This document shows positions 30,538-41,630 of a DNA stretch of 64,000 bases, one piece after another. The notes under the pieces are model-generated. The model searched no databases and was not told where the DNA came from. It saw nothing but the letters and a program-made list of their open reading frames with translations. How positions within the stretch are numbered: position 1 is the first letter of the stretch; the number at the start of each line of letters is the position of its first letter. Location: positions 19,438,715 to 19,502,714 of the forward strand of contig OX463829.1 of assembly GCA_949825045.1 (NCBI GenBank), read 5' to 3'. This DNA comes from Argyresthia goedartella. Its lineage: Eukaryota > Arthropoda > Insecta > Lepidoptera > Argyresthiidae. Both the position numbers and the translations under genes were made by a program.

Positions 30538-30870
30538 TATGGTGTTATATGATGAGGTCGATATGTGCTGAAGGTGGTGCAAAAGTGAGTGAAGGTATGT
30601 TGACGTTCGAAGGTCCAGGATATTCGAAATTATAACGGGAATATGGGCGGAGTCGATGTTGCCGACAGAATGATTGCAGTATGTCCTATAGGCATCGCAC
30701 CACAAAATGGACGCAACGAATGTTTTCGCATTTCGTTGACATGGCAATTTCCTACTCGTGGTTACATTACAAAAGGACAATTAAGAAAATCTGTCCAAGC
30801 AAAGAAGATACCTCAGTTCAGAGCATTCAAAGGAGATATTTGAGATTATTTGATAGAAAAATATTCTCTT
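30538..30870 (+). pseudogene. piggyBac-like transposase fragment, downstream half
   Basis: Starts with the second copy of the 23-bp target duplication. The broken frames give NGNMGGVDVADRMIAV, TTKWTQRMFSHFVDMAISYS and WLHYKR, the GGVD.AD.M, RT.KW..R.F.H and NSW..Y signature of piggyBac C-terminal parts. 30870-31148 after it is AT-rich with nothing recognised. Confidence 0.75.
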
Positions 30871-31469
30871 TATTATTTATTTTTTTCTTTCTGATTACTG
30901 ATTTTAATTAATACCTAAGGGTTCATTCAAGATTTCAAATATTTTGTAAGGAGTTGGTTAAGATTTTAAAGAACTTTTTTATTCCAGAAAAAAGTTAGTG
31001 TTTAGCTGTTTTTTAGACATTAATTTGGACTGATTACATAGTCTTCACTATAATTTTATGCTTAGAAAAAGGTATATAAACAAAAGTTTGCGAAAGTTTT
31101 TTCTTTATTTACATCTAACAGCCCAGATTTGGGAAGAAGAGTAATTAGTTTATTTATTTATTTATTTATTTATTATATTAGGTACACAAAACAGCACTAG
31201 AGATAATACATCAAATTACAGCAACAAAACAAGGACAAAAGGGGCTGTCTCCAGAGCCAAAAGTATGTGTACACAGCATGGTGTAAGGTAAATCTAGAAC
31301 TAACTAAACAAAAACTACATACAATGGAAAGATTACCTACTTAACTATTGGAAAAACTTAATTTATTTTTCTACACTTAAGAGATGAAATCGAACTAAAA
31401 AAACTAAATAAAAAACAATTTAAAAACATAAATAAATGATGATCGATATCTGGTACAATCAATGATTTA

Positions 31470-34346
31470 TCATACCTGCTTAAGGATTTTGCGCATTTTA
31501 TATTTAAAGCAAGGCAACGAGACGTGGTAGATGTCAGGAACATCATCTTCGGTGGCCACAACTTCATTGTAGCGACGACACATTCGAAGCATGGGGTTAT
31601 TGGCGCTGATGTTCGACCTGCATGTTGGGATGAAGAAAGGACGCGGTATTCTGACTGACCTGCTTGGTACTTGAAAGTTGATTTCTGAGAGAGTAGAAGT
31701 TACTATTGCTCCATTTATTATTTTATGAAGATGGATCAGATCCTGGAGTCTACGACGCGACTCTAAGGATTCCAGTGAGAAACGTTCGCATCTTTTATCG
31801 TAAGAATTGACCGCGCGACGAAGACCGAGACGCGCGCAGAGCATGCGTAGGAAGCGCTTCTGGACTGACTCAACATGATCGATGTGGGTTTTGTAAAATG
31901 GTGACCAAATGACAGACGCATATTCCAATCTGGAGCGGAGCGGAGGATTCCAAGGGCATTATACAACAGAATGAGACTCTCTGATTTCTTAAGTTACTTT
32001 TGAAATGAATCCAAGAAGTCGGTTACATTTTTTTACTAGGGCTGAGCAGTGTTGATTAAGACTTAGTTTGTCGTCGAAAATAACGCCTAAGTCACGGGCT
32101 TCGTGTTTTCTTTGCAGCGTTACATCCCCTATGGTACAATCGGACAGGACAGGATTGTGGTTACGGGTCATCGTAATTACGAAGCACTTGTCAGCAGCCA
32201 AAAACATGCGGTTGTCTGCGCACCAGTGGGACACTGTGTTCAAGTCTTCCTGAAGGGTTGTGCAGTCGCGTTGTGTACGGACACGTGTAAAGACTTTGAG
32301 GTCGTCAGCGTATAACAAGCAAGGACTATTGAATTTTATCACCAGGTCATTGATAAAAATTATGAAGAATAAAGGCCCTAGTAGAGATCCTTGCGGAATA
32401 CCAGAGGGGATTCCAGCTGGAGACGATAAGTGCCCTTTCAGCGCTATTATTTGGCTACGGTTTTTGATATATGATTCCACCCAGCGCAGAAAGTTTCCGT
32501 GCACCCCATATAGTGATAGTTTGCAACAAAGAATACGATGGTTTACTTTATCAAAAGCTTTACGAAAATCTGTGTAGATTGTGTCCACTTGGCAGCGGTC
32601 GTTGAACGCCGTACACAGGTAGTTTGTGTACTCGAGCAGATTGGAGACAGTTGATTTTCCCTTGACAAAGCCGTGCTGCTCAGGTACAATACGTGGCTTG
32701 ACATGGCTATAGAGCACATCGAAGACGAACGACTCAAGCACCTTAGCGAAGCATGATAATATGCTGATGGGGCGATAGTTACCACAATTGCTAATATCAC
32801 CCGATTTATGGATAGGCACAACATACGCCAATTTCCAATTATTTGGAAAAGTGCTCGTGCTGAACGACTTGTTGAAGATGATCGTAAGAGGTATAGATAG
32901 AGCACCGGCACATGATTGAATGAAGTAGGGGGGAATCCCGTCAGGACCAGCTCCCTTATTGACATTTACAGTCAGCAACTTTCTACGAACTGCATCTTGA
33001 GGTATAGTCATATTGGCTAGGGTATTGTTACATTCACCGACGTTGGTTAAGTCTTCACAGTCACCATGTTGGTCGATGTCGTCCTTCTCAAAAACTGACG
33101 CAAAATATTCGGAGAACAAATTACACACCTCTAGCCCACCGCGTGCGGATTTGTTGCCGAAGTTAGTTTCAGGGAGAGAGTTGTTTGCTTTTTTAGACTT
33201 GACGAAGGTAAAAAATAATTTTGTCGTGTCACACAAGGAGTTTTCGACACTACTCAGAAACGATTTGTAGCAGTCCTTAATAAGTTTTTTGGATCTGGTT
33301 CGTAGCATTTGGAACTCATCATAATCCCGGGGATTCTGATATTTTTTGTACCGTCTGTGAACTTTATTTTTCTCATCGATACAAGCTTTTAGAGATTCTG
33401 AAAACCAGAGGGGGTGCCTATTGTCATCAACTCTTTTAAGGGGGGTATTTTGTTTGATTATGTCATTCAAAGTGGCATAGAATGTCGCTAGGTCTACGTT
33501 TACATCAGAGTTACTTAATACCATGGGCCAGTCAATGCAATCAAGGGCTTGGTTACACTTAGCTAAGTCGCATTTGCGGTAGTTAAGTGTTTTTTTGGGC
33601 ATTGAGACTAAGGGCTTGGGTACATCCAGCAGTTCAGCCACGAATGCCGGGTGGTGCCTGTCAACTCGCGATACGGCGTCACATTCAGTCAGGGTCAAGT
33701 TAGGGTAATCGTCCAGTATCCTATTGTTGGCGTTGCATATGTTGTTACATTGGCTTAAGTTACCAAGTGCCATTAGATTGAACAGCAGCTCGGATTTGGA
33801 GTCAAGTGGGGCTGTGTTGATCAAGCTGTACGAGGAGGCTGGGTCAGGTGACCATTGCAAGTTAGGAAGGTTGAAATCGCCCAGAATTATGGTTTTAGTT
33901 CTATAGTCGCTAGTGTCCGCAAGCAGGTTATTGGAACATTTATCGATCCAAGTCCTAAACTCATCAATTTTGAGGTAGACTGGCAGGTAAACGAGACAAA
34001 TTGCGAGGGAAAGTCCGGCCTTGCCAGTCCTCATCGTTATCCAGAGATCTTCAAGAGAGGTCTCCATATCCTGATGCCTCGTGACATGAAAGTGCTTTTT
34101 TATTGCAAGTAATACGCCACCACCGGACTGTTTCGAAGAGGTAGTGGATTCGCGGTCCCTACGGAAAACAACGTACCTATCATCTATCACCTCGCTCGTG
34201 TAAATGCCGCTATCAAAGCTGGTTTCGGTCAAGCAGACTATGTCATAGTCATCATTAAGCAGACTGAGATAAACATCGTTTAGTTTAGATCTTATTCTAT
34301 TGACATTTTGATAAAATTTACGCATGGAAGAGAAAACTGATATCAA
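31470..34346 (-). pseudogene. LINE B ORF2: endonuclease-reverse transcriptase, disrupted near the C-terminus
   Basis: The first 785 codons are open: QNVNRIRSKLNDVYLSLL, CLTETSFDSGIY, GDFNLPNLQWS, VVPIHKSGDISNCGNYRPIS, HGFVKGKSTVSNLLEY, YTDFRKAFDKVNHR, GIPQGSLLGPLFF, LLYADDLKVF. Near 31990 two close frame changes or stops break the chain. The same frame resumes as EYASVIWSPFYKTHIDHVES to the end near 31470. Motif order is identical to LINE A. Confidence 0.87.
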
Positions 34347-34388
34347 TTAGCTAAAGTAACATATACGAGTAATTAGAGTAGATAAGGT

Positions 34389-35456
34389 TTACCTATATAT
34401 AGGCAGCTTTTCAAGAGCAGACTTGTCCTTTATATGTATATGTGGTGACTGTTCGTCTTTTCTGACATAAACTATTCCAAATTTCACCCATACAAATTTA
34501 TAACCAAGGGCCTTGTATTTTCTCGCAGCTGCGTGTAGGTCTTTACCCTCCGGCGACAGGTGCTCCGCGACGAAGATCGACTCGTCTGCTCCTGATACGC
34601 CAATCAAGTTCGAGCTGATGTGAGCTTGGGGGTGATCCTTGTTATATTTCTTCACCGCGCATATTATGTTGTCACGGTGACGCTCGGACGCCAAGGTAAT
34701 CAGTATGGTGCGGGGTCTGGGTGAAGTACTGTCCAGTTTTGCAATTCTTCGGCATGATCTAATTTCGTGTTCAGTAATCGGAGCATTGATCACCTCGCAC
34801 AGGTCTTTGAAAAGCCGCACGATATTTTCGTTGTTGCGCTCGGGTACTGCGTGAAGCTCTAGATTGAGGCTCCGGGAGAGTTTTTCTGATGCCACCACAC
34901 GATGCTGTAGTTTTCCTATGTCCTGGAGCTGGATGATTTGTTTTTCGAGCTCAACGCATTTTTTGCTAGAAGCTAGCTGCTCGTTCTTACACTCTTCTTG
35001 CCCAGCAGCCAGGAAGTCGGTTGTGGCGCTAAACTCATCCTTAAGCGATTCTATAGCTTCTTTAATTTCCGAGGACACAGCAGCCTTTATTTGATTGTGG
35101 ATATTGGCGAGGGCCGCATTGATATCAGACTTCCAATCATTGCGTAACGCTTCAAATTTAGCGTCGAAATATGAGGTTAATGCAGCGGAATCGACATTTA
35201 TCATGGAGGCATGGCTAGGTGAGTCTATAGCTGTTACCACGGGGGAGGACGACCGTGCAAGTGCCGGTGGTGGGGTGACGTATTTTTTCAGTGATTTACA
35301 CTCAGCGCATTTCCATTTGCCTTTATTCATAGGCAATATACGTTTAAAATCAAATTCAGACATTCCAGCACATTTGAAATGGAACGCGCACTGGCAGGCA
35401 ACGCATTTCATTAATTCCATCGTGGCGATGTCAAGATTACATATTTTGCATGCCAT
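34389..35456 (-). CDS. LINE B ORF1: PHD-like finger and coiled-coil protein, 355 aa
   Basis: Starts MACKICNLDIATMELMKCVA then CQCAFHFKCAG...KWKCAECK: a C4HC3-type finger. A Ser/Pro linker follows, then a long coiled coil (about residues 100-200, ECKNEQLASSKKCVELEKQI), then the basic C-terminal domain (VFVAEHLSPEG-like, IFVAEHLSPEGKDLHAAARK). Both ends parallel LINE A ORF1 (also VKHCN/VKFGIVYVRK near the C-terminus). The frame is open; the partner ORF2 is broken. Confidence 0.85.
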   Translation of the reverse strand: MACKICNLDIATMELMKCVACQCAFHFKCAGMSEFDFKRILPMNKGKWKCAECKSLKKYVTPPPALARSSSPVVTAIDSPSHASMINVDSAALTSYFDAKFEALRNDWKSDINAALANIHNQIKAAVSSEIKEAIESLKDEFSATTDFLAAGQEECKNEQLASSKKCVELEKQIIQLQDIGKLQHRVVASEKLSRSLNLELHAVPERNNENIVRLFKDLCEVINAPITEHEIRSCRRIAKLDSTSPRPRTILITLASERHRDNIICAVKKYNKDHPQAHISSNLIGVSGADESIFVAEHLSPEGKDLHAAARKYKALGYKFVWVKFGIVYVRKDEQSPHIHIKDKSALEKLPIYR

Positions 35457-35999
35457 CGTGAGATACTAGTGCCCTCCGTGATCAAGATTTATAAACTCGG
35501 AGGTGGTCAGCGTGGTGGAGTACCAGGGCCGGAGCGAGGTATAGGAGATGGCTAGCCGGCTTCGGTCATGCACGCACGAGACTCACGAGCAGTGATCAGT
35601 GTCGCTCCACGCAGCCTGTTTAGTCAATGCGACGACGGCAAGGTACCAGGGCCGCAGCAATCAGCAGGTGGTTGCGTGCGATGTGATATGATGAATGAGG
35701 TCCACGTGGGTGGGCGGGGCCTGCGTACTACCCGGCGCGTACGATCAGTAAGTGCCGTAGCTGCTGGAGTAGTGGCGCTGCAGTTGTACTCACGCGCAGG
35801 AGACGTTGCTTCGTCCGTGAATGAGATCCTCGTAGGTGGGTGGGGCTTGCGTACTACTGGTGACTGTGAACACGGACGCGCGGCGGGAGTTGTGGCGCGC
35901 GAATTTGTATCAGCGGAGAGCACTTTGGAGTTATGCGCTCCTAATATTTTGATAGGATTTAAATTGTTTTAAATCGATTTAAATATAAGAATTTGATTT

Positions 36000-36835
36000 A
36001 ATGCAGTTTTTATAGACGACTGCTCACTATGAGATCCGGGGGGGGAAAAAGTGTACCAACTTGCTTTTTATTGGCCCAATGTTCTTCCACAACAACATAT
36101 TATTTTGATTGTTTGGCATGCTTAGCATGTATTCAATAACAGAAAAAAATACTAAGTTAATACACCATGTGACATTATTTTTTTTATCTCTTCCTTCTGA
36201 GCGGTAGTCATTCTAGAGCCTTATGTACTTAAACAAGCACATCGGGTGATAGGCGGCAGGGAAGAATATTTATTTTAGGCCTCAGGTTAAAAAATATATT
36301 TTTCATTACTCATACTCTGAAAGGGGGTCATTGTTCATCCAGGCACCGTGCTGAAAGTGGTACATGCCTGCTCTAAAGCAGAAAAGTATTAAAAAAAAAA
36401 TATATGAATCGCAGTTTATATTGAACAACGCAATGGTAGTAACCTATACAGCCATAAAACGGAAGTATATTTTTTAATGTTATGCTCAAAGTAAAAGACA
36501 TCAACGGGGGCACCGAAATTACTTTTTTTATGAGTAGTATTTTTAAACTTGAGTTTGTTGTTTGTTTTTTAATAAAATAATTTTGATTTCAAGTGACTTT
36601 GTTTTTAATAAAATAATTTTGATTTTAACTGACTTGTGTTTACTTTCCTCGTATTCGTAATGAAAAGTAGAGTGTTTTACTCGGGTGATAGCACCCATTT
36701 CTGCCTCGAACTATTGGCGCTCTCACTTCGTTCGAGCGCCAAAACATCTCGTCAGGAATGGGTGCCTTTCAGCCCTCGGTTAACAATCTACTATTTCACA
36801 CCTTTCATTCGGAAAAGTAAGTTTTGCTCCACGAC
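36000..36835. other. TAF8 intron 2 sequence, no gene seen
   Basis: AT-rich with a GGGGGGGAAAAAG run near 36042 and a duplicated AATAAAATAATTTTGATTT segment at 36570-36625. A palindrome-like TTGGCGCTC...GAGCGCCAA lies at 36713-36742. Confidence 0.5.
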
Positions 36836-36839
36836 GAGA

Positions 36840-37481
36840 GGGAGCAAAATGCTACTTTTCTGTTCAAGCTACTTTTTTAATTTATTCATTGGCATGTAGC
36901 ATTTACGCAATGTGGCAATTGAATACAGATCTTAATAAAATAATCGATTGTAATTTCATCGTTGTCGATTAAAAACCAAAATGTGTTTCAACTTTAACAA
37001 CGTTATATGAAAATTTATGAATTTTTCGTAATATTTAAAAAAGCACATTAAATTATGTGTTTTACTGAAATCAAAAGTTATTGTGATATAATGAATATTG
37101 ATATCCGATACCATTGTAATAATCGATTCGATAATTTTTACACATTGGTAAAAGTAGCACAGGAATATTTTATCTGTGGTGACTTTTCCCTAATCCTTCA
37201 CAATCCGCCATTACCTATATAAAAAAAAGATTTCGTTGTTCGATTACTGTAAAAGTGTTGAAAGTACAATGCAAAGTATAGTTATTTCATTATTTTTAGA
37301 GCATTATATTTCAATTTTCCTCATAGTCGGTGTGAAAAATTGTATGTGTCACTCAAAATTATTTTCGTCTTGGGCGTCAACGCTTGAAACCTTCGTTACG
37401 CTCAGGATTCTAACTTAGAAGCCTTCGCTTCACTCTGGGTTCAATGTACCGCCCTCGCCGTAAATACATCATTTTGCTCCC
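36840..37481. mobile_element. Element X, copy 2 (inverted relative to 8037-8645)
   Basis: Begins GGGAGCAAAATGCTAC and ends CATTTTGCTCCC. Reverse-complement similarity to 8037-8645 extends through the whole element, including GTCACCACAGATAAAATATT there and its complement near 37165. Copies differ by many substitutions. 37482-38040 after it shows nothing recognised. Confidence 0.75.
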
Positions 37482-38044
37482 TTGTGACATAAATAACTAT
37501 TTTAGTGCTTTTCGAAAAATTTTAATATGTAGTGGATAGTAATGAAACAATTTTCGTAGGTAGTATATATTTTTTTAATTTATTTATTAATACATGGAAA
37601 ACCAACTGCGCAACATATTTATAGAAACAATAATAAAACCATATAGCCAATTACAGGTTCTCACTTATAGCCCCCAAAATTTTTAAAACCAAGTTTTCTC
37701 AGCTATGACTTTTGAATAATCGTTAATAGTGGAAGTGCAATTTTATTCGTAAGTAGTAAAACAGAAAAATTCAAAAAATAAAAGTATTTTTGAGTATTTC
37801 TCCAAAACTCTTTGTATGACTTAAAATATGTTCCAAAGGCCTATAAGATTAATACTAACAGTAGAATTGATTGGGGAAGGTTCGTAGACTATTGTAGTGA
37901 GAACTTTTTATACAAGTAAAAACAGTTGATTATATGTGAGAAAAACATGTTTTAGCATCATTTTTACTAAATATTTTTCGTTCAAAATGCTTTACAATTA
38001 CTACCAACGGTAGAAATCACTGAGGAAGGGTCATAAAGGTAAGT

Positions 38045-38930
38045 CATCATCATCATCCTGCCAGGGTACTGCTGAGTATAGTCCTCCTCATATATACGCC
38101 ACTGGACCCGACCCCGTGCAACCCGGGTGCACTGCTTTCTTGCTATCCTCACTATGTCATTGTACCTTCTGGCAGGTGGTCTGCCGACTGATCTTTGGCC
38201 TCCTCTTGGCCGGCCACCACTCGGTTACCGATCTGCGCCATCTGCCGTCCTGCCCACTTCCACCTGAGCCATGTTATCCATTTACCAACATCAGCATCTG
38301 ATTTTGGTGTTCTGGATGCGGTCGGACAACCTAATACCAAACATGGCACGCTCCATTACTCTCTGTGCTACTGAAACGTTGTGCACAGTCTCCTTTGTGA
38401 TTGTCCATGTTTCAGCACCATAAGTGAGAGTGGGCAGCACATATTGGTTAAATAACTTGGTCTTCAGGCATTGTGGGATATTCGATGTTAGAACATCCCG
38501 GAGTTTGCCAAAAGCGGCCCATCAAAACTGGACTCGTCTAGCGATATCCTTTACCTGGAACTGTCTACCAAAAGATAAATAATGTCCAAGATATATATAT
38601 ATATATATACTCCTCAACCACTTCTATAGGACAATTATTAACAGCAATGTTGATACCGTCGCTTGTGGGAGTGTCAGTCATAATCTTCGTCTTGGACATG
38701 TTCATCTTAAGGCAGGCCTTCAGGATGCTTCGTGAAGTTCTGCAAGTATAGTCAGGAGATCAGCAACATTCTCAGATACCAAGACCAGATCAGCGGCAAA
38801 CCACCTCAGGTGCGACAAATACACGCCATTGATATTGAGACCTCTTGCCCTCCAGTCTACTGGCTTCAATGCGTCCTCCAGGACATTGGTGAAGGGCTTG
38901 GGCAAAAGATTATCTCCTTAGCAGTAGAGG
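38045..38930 (-). pseudogene. RTE-like LINE reverse-transcriptase fragment
   Basis: Minus strand reads LPKPFTNVLEDALKPVDWRA then RGLNINGVYLSHLRWFAADL and VLVSENVADLLTILAELHEA. This matches the RTE pattern KLFT..LED.F...DW..RGI.ING..L.HLRFADD with FADD degraded to FAAD. Further down are broken QAVFGR-like (FGRQF) and C-terminal segments. An AT dinucleotide run sits inside (38590-38610). Confidence 0.75.
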
Positions 38931-39358
38931 TAAGTAGTGAAAGAATTTTTGATAGTGCTTGAAAAAAAAAGCTGATAAGTGATAAAGACTAGAAAACGTT
39001 GTTTAGGCATCATTTTGACTAAATAATTCTTGTTCAATATTCGTAATGGTGCATATTACTGCAGACGGTAGAATTGACTGAGAAAGGTTTGTAGAGGTTA
39101 TTAAAGGAAGAATTTTTGATAGCAGATGTAAAAAAAATATGAAGTGAGTGATAAAGTAAAAAAAACTTGTTTGGTCATAATTTTTACTGAATGTATATTA
39201 GCTTTATATCATATTTTGCAATCCACCTATGTCCTAAGGAATAGATTTCTGTTTCATAATATACCTACCTATGATTTGTAAAATTGCACCTTAATTGATC
39301 AAAAAGTTGAGTTGAAAGTATGGAATTCCTGGGTGTTTTGACTGGCTCCCATGGCATG

Positions 39359-39379
39359 CCCCCCCCCCCCCCCCCCCCC
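39359..39379 (+). repeat. Poly-C tract of 21 bases
   Basis: An uninterrupted C run in TAF8 intron 2, about 130 bases from exon 2. The length may be uncertain in assembly. Confidence 0.85.
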
Positions 39380-39512
39380 GTATCCGCCAATGGATTGATA
39401 AGAATGCCAGCTCAGGCTATAATATTTGGCACAAAGTTACACATTATACAGAGTTATGGCACTCAAGTCCTGAGTCCGCCAAAAGGGTGATTAAAATCGT
39501 GATAAGACATAC

Positions 39513-39611
39513 CCATGCTTCCAAGAGCCATTGTAACATCAGAGAGAACCGGCTCCACACGTCCAGACAGCTCACAGTAACCCTTCGCTGAGTTTCCTAC
39601 TTCCGTGAAAA
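39513..39611 (-). CDS. TAF8: TAF8 coding exon 2
   Basis: Acceptor GTTACAG, donor ATGG|GTATGT. 99 bases, phase 1 in and out. Encodes FTEVGNSAKGYCELSGRVEP then VLSDVTMALGSMG, matching the second half of the TAF8 histone fold (ISEIGRSAKSYCEH...LSDIVVTLVEMG). The next exon is 30.5 kb away at 9046. Confidence 0.95.
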
Positions 39612-39857
39612 CTGTAACAGTAAACAGATTCAGTTAATTTATCGGCTGGAGTGTAGATAAAGGGGCGCCAGTAGGGGATTCCGCCCCCTTATCGACGGTC
39701 TGACCCTTCTTATGGCCTAAGAGTTATGAATATAGTATGAATACATGGTTTTTAGCTGAACTTAGTGTTTCAAAGTGAGGATCTTACCAAAACAAAATCT
39801 GTCTAAATTCGTGAGCTTACAATTATAAATATACGAATTACTCATCATTATACTTAC

Positions 39858-40005
39858 AGCATTGCAGCATTTCAGTTAGAGTTTCTAAAGAAAGTCGGTC
39901 AGCAGCGTCGAAGCCAGTTTCTAGCAGTACAGTTGATACAGCTATGTTCAACAATTTTCTTCGAGCATCCGTGGCACAGTCGACTTTCTCCGTAACTTCT
40001 GCCAT
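39858..40005 (-). CDS. TAF8: TAF8 coding exon 1
   Basis: ATG at 40005 and donor TGCT|GTAAGT; 148 bases, exit phase 1. It encodes ARRKLLNIAVSTVLLETGFD then AADRLSLETLTEMLQC, the first helices of the TAF8 histone fold (vertebrate ETLTEMLQS). The frame is open upstream to 40035 without another ATG, so the start could only be this Met or lie in an upstream exon. Confidence 0.92.
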
Positions 40006-40154
40006 TGCTTTATGTAGCGTTGAAGATTTCTGCAACGATTTTCAGTTTATTTTCAACTGTACGTAGGTCTAATCTAATACTACAAAACATGTAGGTAAAC
40101 AAAATTCAACACAAAGCACATTTTTATAAGACCACAGAGTAATGGTGGAAATCA

Positions 40155-40430
40155 CGACTGTTTTTGAATAAGCGATTATCGTTTCTTAATAAACAACCGT
40201 TATTTTAATCAGTTGCGTTATTTACGCTACGGTAGCACGAAACAATTATTAAAAAACCCGATAAATCGCTAGTTGCGAATCGCGACGGCATCAAACATAG
40301 CAAACTGAGCACTATACCATAGCCATAAGACTCATTTAAATATTGTAGGTAACATAGCTATTTTAGCGATATAATATTTGAAGAGTGCGTTCAAATGAAA
40401 ACATACAGTAATCAGATAGCAGTTCATTTT
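40155..40430. repeat. Dispersed repeat R2, copy 1, upstream of TAF8
   Basis: Shares long identical stretches with 46026-46310 in the same orientation, such as GCGAATCGCGACGGCATCA, ATACCATAGCCATAAGAC and AATGAAAACATACAGTAATC. It lies 150 bases upstream of the TAF8 start, so it may overlap the promoter region. 40640-40830 additionally holds two imperfect copies of a segment with AGCAACCTTATCACCTTAA. Confidence 0.75.
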
Positions 40431-41227
40431 TATAAGTTAAAGCTATAATAACTGACGACCAGTGAACGATTATCGTTCACTGCTGACGACCCAATTAGAC
40501 TTGGGTAACTCGAGAGTAAGATATAATATGACACACATATCGCTTGACGTCCATTATGTCCTAGTTACATCCCAGCGATATGAATCATATCTTACTCCCC
40601 AAACAAATCTCGCTCTCTCTGCCCAGGCTATACTAAACACAGTTGTGTGAGAACAAACCAACAAAACCAGACGTCTTCCAGTTTTAAAATCTCACTATTA
40701 GGCAAACAGCAACCTTATCACCTTAACATTTGGTTTACATTTGGTCCACATTTTGTTGGCAAATACACAACTGACCAAACCAACCACACGTATTTCAGTC
40801 TCAAATGTCACTTTTAGGCGAATAGCAACCTTATCACCTTAATCCTTGGTCCAAATTCGAGCCGGATATCTAGTAGTAGCGATAGCGAAGGCGAACACAC
40901 ACTAACCGCACCGAACGGATCGACGGCGCCGAAGGAATCGACCACGCTGCTCTCGCGCGTTGCTCTGTCGCACTCGCACGCCACGCATGACCGGATAAGC
41001 ATGGATAGGTGTGCGTTCACCTGTACACCAGAGCGAGATTCGCGGAAATGATCACGTGGGTTTTTTCGGCTATCATCGGTTGGATTAAGATGAGCGAGAA
41101 AGAGTATGTGTTTGTCATACAATAATAGGCATAATGTTTCCAAAAGTTTGCTTATTGATTTGATTCTATCGCATCGCAATAAGCTCGAAAAGCAATAAAA
41201 AATCTATGGGATATAACGTTCATAATA

Positions 41228-41315
41228 ATGTATGAAGAAGCTATGGAGGCCTCAGTTCGCTGCCAAGGCAAAAGTGATCAAGGGATCGAAGCGGGCAATA
41301 AAAAGTGGTCTCTAG
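41228..41315 (+). CDS. Candidate first coding exon of a divergent rightward gene
   Basis: ATG at 41228 opens 29 codons (MYEEAMEASVRCQGKSDQGI...) to a strong donor CTAG|GTAAGT. It is positioned head-to-head with TAF8. No further exon was found, and the family is not recognised; the donor and frame are the only evidence. Confidence 0.25.
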
Positions 41316-41630
41316 GTAAGTTGGTTAAGGCATAGTTCAAATGGTGAAATTAAAATGCAACTGTTGCAATTCGTTTGTTTATATATTTTGTATTGAGTAG
41401 GTTATTTTTCGTGTGATTGAAGGTCAAGCGCGGCCACTCGATCAAGTACTGCGCTTGTCTTAGCAACAGTTTGGATTTCCCGCCTATTCTTTGATTTTGT
41501 AGTTATCTACGTATTTATGTAGATTAGTGTTAAAAGTAGTTAATAGGATATCTAGTAAAAGTTGAATAAACTAGGTAGAGAGATATTTTGTAAATAAAGT
41601 GTATTAAGTTGTAAGTGTAAATAAAAGACA

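Larger units (their letters stand above)
31148..35990 (-). mobile_element. Non-LTR retrotransposon B (PHD-finger LINE, same group as LINE A)
   Basis: Minus-strand order: GC-rich 5' leader (35990-35457), ORF1 (35456-34389), ORF2 (34346-31470, broken late) and a TTTA-repeat tail at 31149-31175. The leader contains two imperfect copies of a roughly 130-base unit holding GTGGGTGG..TGCGTACTAC (near 35705-35740 and 35836-35860). Confidence 0.85.
6493..40005 (-). other. TAF8: TAF8 gene: TFIID subunit 8, six coding exons over 33.5 kb
   Basis: Coding exons are 40005-39858, 39611-39513, 9046-8859, 7841-7691, 7576-7436 and 6599-6493. They total 834 bases, all in frame, giving 277 residues (human TAF8 is about 310). 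The N-terminal half is a histone-fold domain that in other species pairs with TAF10. The middle and C-terminal part carries the TAF8 C-domain with the PDPHAYIRTP motif. TAF8 is a nuclear subunit of the general transcription factor TFIID. Intron 2 (9047-39512) is 30,466 bases and filled with transposons. The initiator Met is inferred from the MAEVTEK context; an acceptor-like TTGCAG lies 30 bases upstream, so a 5'UTR exon is possible. Confidence 0.93.
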
